Assembly (NCBI GenBank): GCA_030491005.1
Contig: JAKZMJ010000032.1
Coordinates: 186,001 to 250,000, forward strand
Direction: 5' to 3'
From: Sulfurospirillum sp.
GTDB lineage: Bacteria; Campylobacterota; Campylobacteria; Campylobacterales; Arcobacteraceae
DNA length: 64,000 nucleotides
The notes beneath the pieces are model-generated. The model worked only from the letters and a program-made list of their open reading frames with translations. It made no database searches and was not told where the DNA came from. Shown one piece after another: positions 61,050 through 64,000 of this stretch (the stretch's first letter is position 1; each line of letters begins with the position of its first letter). The translations under genes and the position numbers were made by a program.

Positions 61050-62228
61050 ATGAAAAATTTATGGAATGATGTTGAAGCCAAAAAATATTCAACGGCTTTA
61101 CAATTAAGAGTATATACTTCAAATCTCTTAGGTAGCTGTTCTGATTTAGTTTTACATGGAGGGGGAAATACTTCTGTTAAAATCAATATTAGTAATGTGG
61201 ATATTTTATATGTTAAAGGAAGTGGTTGGGATTTATCTTCCATAAAAGAAGAAGGATTTGCACCTGTAGCGTTAAATGTACTTTTAAAAATGGCACAAGA
61301 AGAAACTCTAAGCGATAAAGATATGGTTCATGAACAAAAACAAGCTATGATTAATAAAAATGCTCCTAACCCTTCTGTTGAAGCTATCTTACATGCCATT
61401 ATTCCTTTTAAATATGTGGATCACACTCATGCCGACTCCATAGTAACTATTTCAAATACAAAAAAAGGCAAAGAATATATTCAAAAAATATTTCCAAATT
61501 TTTTAATCATTCCTTATGTAATGCCAGGCTTTATATTGGCAAAAACAGTATATGAATATACAAAAGATTTTAACTGGTTAAAATGTGAGGGCATTATATT
61601 GCTAAATCATGGTATTTTTACCTTTGATGATGATGCAAAAAAATCTTATGATAAAATGATTAATGCAGTTACAAAAGCAGAACTATTTTTAAAACAAAAT
61701 ACAAGCTTGGAAATCAGTGAAAAGACAGACAAACTAAATTTTGATTTTATTAAACTTAAAATATTAGTAGAAAAAGAAAAAAATCATGAAATAGTTTTAA
61801 AAATAAATCAAAGTCCTTTAGCAGTTCATTATGCTTCACAAGAAAATCTAATGATAAATGCTACAAAAGGTCTTTTAACCCCTGAGCATATAATTAGAAC
61901 AAAAAGAAACCCTTTAATTTTAGAAAACGGTAATATACAAGTTGCTTTAAAAAACTATATACAAGATTATAAAAAATACTTTGAAGCATTTAAAAAAGAT
62001 GAGATTTGTTTAAACCCTGCACCAAATTATGCAGTAATTAAAAATGTAGGAATTGTTTGTTTTGGAAAAAATGAAAAAGAAGCAAGTATCATAAATGATA
62101 TAGTATCTCACACGATAAAGGCTGTTCTACTTTCAAAAGATTTAGGAGGGTATACTTCAATATGTCTAAAAGATTCTTTTGAAATGGAATATTGGGAATT
62201 AGAACAAATGAAATTAAAAAAAATATGA
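61050..62228 (+). CDS. Class II aldolase family protein (single-domain form)
   Basis: The 392-residue protein is a zinc-dependent class II aldolase/adducin homologue. LHGGGNTSVKI binds phosphate, HTHADSI provides two zinc His, and LLNHGIF the third; Glu in VEAILHAII is a likely catalytic acid. It aligns to the aldolase half of bifunctional RhaD-type aldolase/short-chain-dehydrogenase proteins and ends in MEYWELEQMKL, the point where the dehydrogenase half begins in those proteins. That half is absent and a kinase gene follows instead (ATGA overlap). It would cleave a phosphorylated sugar made by the kinase; the sugar is unknown. Confidence 0.83.
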   Translation: MKNLWNDVEAKKYSTALQLRVYTSNLLGSCSDLVLHGGGNTSVKINISNVDILYVKGSGWDLSSIKEEGFAPVALNVLLKMAQEETLSDKDMVHEQKQAMINKNAPNPSVEAILHAIIPFKYVDHTHADSIVTISNTKKGKEYIQKIFPNFLIIPYVMPGFILAKTVYEYTKDFNWLKCEGIILLNHGIFTFDDDAKKSYDKMINAVTKAELFLKQNTSLEISEKTDKLNFDFIKLKILVEKEKNHEIVLKINQSPLAVHYASQENLMINATKGLLTPEHIIRTKRNPLILENGNIQVALKNYIQDYKKYFEAFKKDEICLNPAPNYAVIKNVGIVCFGKNEKEASIINDIVSHTIKAVLLSKDLGGYTSICLKDSFEMEYWELEQMKLKKI

Positions 62229-63787
62229 AATATCTTTTAAGCATAGATGCAGGAACAGGAAGCATTCGAGCTATAATTTTTGATACTTTAGGTAAGCAAA
62301 TATCAATGGAGCAAAAAGAATGGACTCATTTAGCAGAATATGATGTTGATGGCTCCATGAATTTTGACTTTGTTAAGAATTTTACCTTACTTATATTTTG
62401 TATTAAAGAGGCTATAAAAAAAGCAAACATAAATCCAAATGATATTTTAGCTCTAAGTTCTTCTAGCATGAGAGAAGGTATAGTTTTATATGATAAAGAT
62501 AATAAAGAATTATGGGCAGTTGCCAATGTAGATTCACGAGCAGGAAAAGAAGTAAAATACTTAAAAGAAAACTTTAAAAATTTTGAAAAAAATGCATATA
62601 AAAGTTCTGGACAAACATTTGCCTTAGGTGCAGTTCCAAGACTTTTATGGCTTAAGAATAACAATAGTGATATATATAAAAAAGTCAAAAAAATATCTAT
62701 GTTATCTGATTGGATTTTATTTAAATTATCAGGAATTATCGCAAGTGACCCAAGTAATGCAGGTACGAGTGGTATTTTTAATCTTCAAAAAAGAACTTGG
62801 GATAAAGAAATGCTTAGTACCGTTGGATTAAATGAAAACATTTGTCCCTTATGTGTGGAAACTGGAAGCACAATAGGAAATGTTACAAAAGAAGCTTCAC
62901 TTTTAACAAGTTTATCTATTAATACAAAAGTAGTTATGGGTGGTGGAGATGTTCAATTAGGAACACTTGGCTTAGGTATTGTAAAAGAATCGCAATTAGC
63001 CATTTTAGGAGGTTCTTTTTGGCAACAAATTGTCAATATAAAAAAAGATACAATGAACCCCAAAAATATGAAAATAAGAATTAACCCTCATGTAATATCT
63101 GATTTATCACAAGCTGAAGGTATAACATTCTTTTCGGGACTTGTTTTAAGATGGTTTGTTAATAATTTTTGCTGCCAAGAAAAACAAGAAGCTAGCAAGA
63201 AAAATATAAGTGTGTATGAACTTTTAGATGAAAAAGCAAAACATATTCCTATTGGTTCAAATGGTATTATTCCTATTTTTTCAGATTCTATGAAATATGA
63301 TAAATGGTACCATGCAAGTCCTAGTTTTTTAAACTTATCTTTGGATGAAAATGTAGATAATAAAATATCCATGTACCGTTGTTTATTAGAAAATGCTTGT
63401 ATAGTATCTGCTATTAATCTTGAAAAAATACAAAAATTTACAAATATCAAAATAGATGAAATAGTATTTGCAGGAGGAGCTAGCAAAAGTAGCTTGTGGG
63501 CGCAGATACTTTGCGATGTAATGGGATGTAAAATAAAAATACCAAAGATAACAGAAGCTACTTCCCTTGGAGCGATGATTGGTGCAGGAGTTGGAGCTGG
63601 TATTTATACTTCTTTACAAGAAGCTTCATCTAAGTTAATAGTATGGGATAAAGAATATTATCCAAATAGTAAAAATGCTTTATTGTATAAAAGTATAAAA
63701 TCAAAATGGAAAAAGATATATAAAACACAACTAAAACTTGTAGATAAAAACTTAACAAAATCTATGTGGAAAGCAGCTGGTTTATAA
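62225..63787 (+). CDS. FGGY-family kinase related to LsrK (autoinducer-2 kinase)
   Basis: The 520-residue kinase has the FGGY/hexokinase-like fold. YLLSIDAGTGSIRAIIFD is the first phosphate loop, and SSMREGIVLYDK, WAVANVDSRAGKEV and VDGSMNFDFVKNF match E. coli LsrK closely as I remember it; length is also that of LsrK. VMGGGDVQLGTLGLG and EIVFAGGASKSSLW are further nucleotide-binding parts. LsrK phosphorylates AI-2, but related enzymes act on pentuloses, and no lsrB/lsrACD importer genes are visible. The ATG at 62225 overlaps the aldolase stop and is preferred to a start 33 bp upstream inside the aldolase gene. Confidence 0.82.
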   Translation: MKYLLSIDAGTGSIRAIIFDTLGKQISMEQKEWTHLAEYDVDGSMNFDFVKNFTLLIFCIKEAIKKANINPNDILALSSSSMREGIVLYDKDNKELWAVANVDSRAGKEVKYLKENFKNFEKNAYKSSGQTFALGAVPRLLWLKNNNSDIYKKVKKISMLSDWILFKLSGIIASDPSNAGTSGIFNLQKRTWDKEMLSTVGLNENICPLCVETGSTIGNVTKEASLLTSLSINTKVVMGGGDVQLGTLGLGIVKESQLAILGGSFWQQIVNIKKDTMNPKNMKIRINPHVISDLSQAEGITFFSGLVLRWFVNNFCCQEKQEASKKNISVYELLDEKAKHIPIGSNGIIPIFSDSMKYDKWYHASPSFLNLSLDENVDNKISMYRCLLENACIVSAINLEKIQKFTNIKIDEIVFAGGASKSSLWAQILCDVMGCKIKIPKITEATSLGAMIGAGVGAGIYTSLQEASSKLIVWDKEYYPNSKNALLYKSIKSKWKKIYKTQLKLVDKNLTKSMWKAAGL

Positions 63788-63800
63788 AGTAAGATGAAAG

Positions 63801-63839
63801 TCTAAATAAAAAATCTAAATAAAAAATCTAAATAAAAAG
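63801..63839. repeat. Three tandem 13-bp repeats
   Basis: The unit TCTAAATAAAAAA occurs three times in a row (63801-63813, 63814-63826, 63827-63839, the last with one change). It lies between the kinase and rnhA. It may affect spacing of promoter elements; no stronger signal is seen. Confidence 0.85.
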
Positions 63840-63872
63840 TTAAAATAAAAAATTTAATAAAATGGAAAAAAA

Positions 63873-64000
63873 TGAATAAAATAAATAAGATAGAGATATA
63901 CAGTGATGGAGCTTGTTTAAATAACCCTGGAAAAGCAGGAAGTGGTTTAAGCATGTATATAAATGATGATAATCCTATACTTTTACATGGACAATATGTA
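63873..64000 (+). CDS. rnhA: Ribonuclease HI (3' end outside window)
   Basis: The first 42 residues of RNase HI are visible. IEIYSDGACLNNPGKAGSGL is the first strand pair with the catalytic Asp. The enzyme cleaves RNA in RNA-DNA hybrids. Start ATG follows a nearby out-of-frame ATG at 63863 that stops after five codons. Confidence 0.92.

Overview
The window is very AT-rich and reads as chromosomal DNA of a Campylobacterota bacterium, most likely Arcobacter-like (Arcobacteraceae). The clues are the selenocysteine formate dehydrogenase operon with its Campylobacterota-type polyferredoxin, ThyX, flavodoxin-era style compact overlapping operons, and overall codon use. No rRNA or tRNA gene was recognised.

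Layout. (1) 1-2844: end of a CRISPR-Cas locus, with a truncated AAA/DUF4143 ATPase gene overlapping cas4, then cas1 and cas2. The interference genes must lie outside the window. (2) 2845-27668: an exceptionally long CRISPR locus with a 30-bp repeat of type I-B appearance. It has a leader, about 240 uninterrupted repeats (3008-18889), and a distal part broken up by five insertion sequences, two of them truncated. Two IS insertions can be undone exactly (one in a spacer with a 9-bp duplication, one in a repeat with a 5-bp duplication). Part of the distal array is inverted between two oppositely oriented copies of an IS3-family element. (3) 27734-34187: one minus-strand operon, fdhD / small protein / modE-like / nifS-like / moeA / wtpA / wtpC / wtpB, supplying molybdenum or tungsten cofactor, metal and sulfur to formate dehydrogenase. 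(4) 34276-41462: the minus-strand formate dehydrogenase operon (polyferredoxin, TorD-like chaperone, small Tat protein, selenoprotein FdhA, FdhB, FdhI). Divergent from it, 41590-44977 encodes a periplasmic binding protein, histidine kinase and response regulator. Two copies of an 18-bp palindrome GGTAAA-N6-TTTACC, 53 bp apart, sit in the intergenic region. (5) 44980-49641: DUF502 protein, a remnant of an MFS gene, an unknown gene split by a second copy of the 1493-bp IS, and an intact MFS transporter. (6) 49749-64000: mostly housekeeping genes (dapE, a diguanylate cyclase, mobB, fbp, metG, thyX, a spermidine-synthase-like gene, purM, a MidA-type methyltransferase). At the end come a three-gene set (ABM-domain protein, class II aldolase, LsrK-like kinase) and the start of rnhA.

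How it fits together. Regions 3 and 4 form a functional unit: WtpABC imports molybdate/tungstate, MoeA (and MobB further right) builds the cofactor, FdhD and perhaps the NifS-like protein sulfurate it, and TorD-like and Tat proteins help assemble and export FdhABI. The neighbouring two-component system with a binding protein is a plausible regulator. The CRISPR array records repeated encounters with related invaders: many spacers recur with the same first base but a last base that differs by one, several recur as diverged versions, and some overlap one another on opposite strands.
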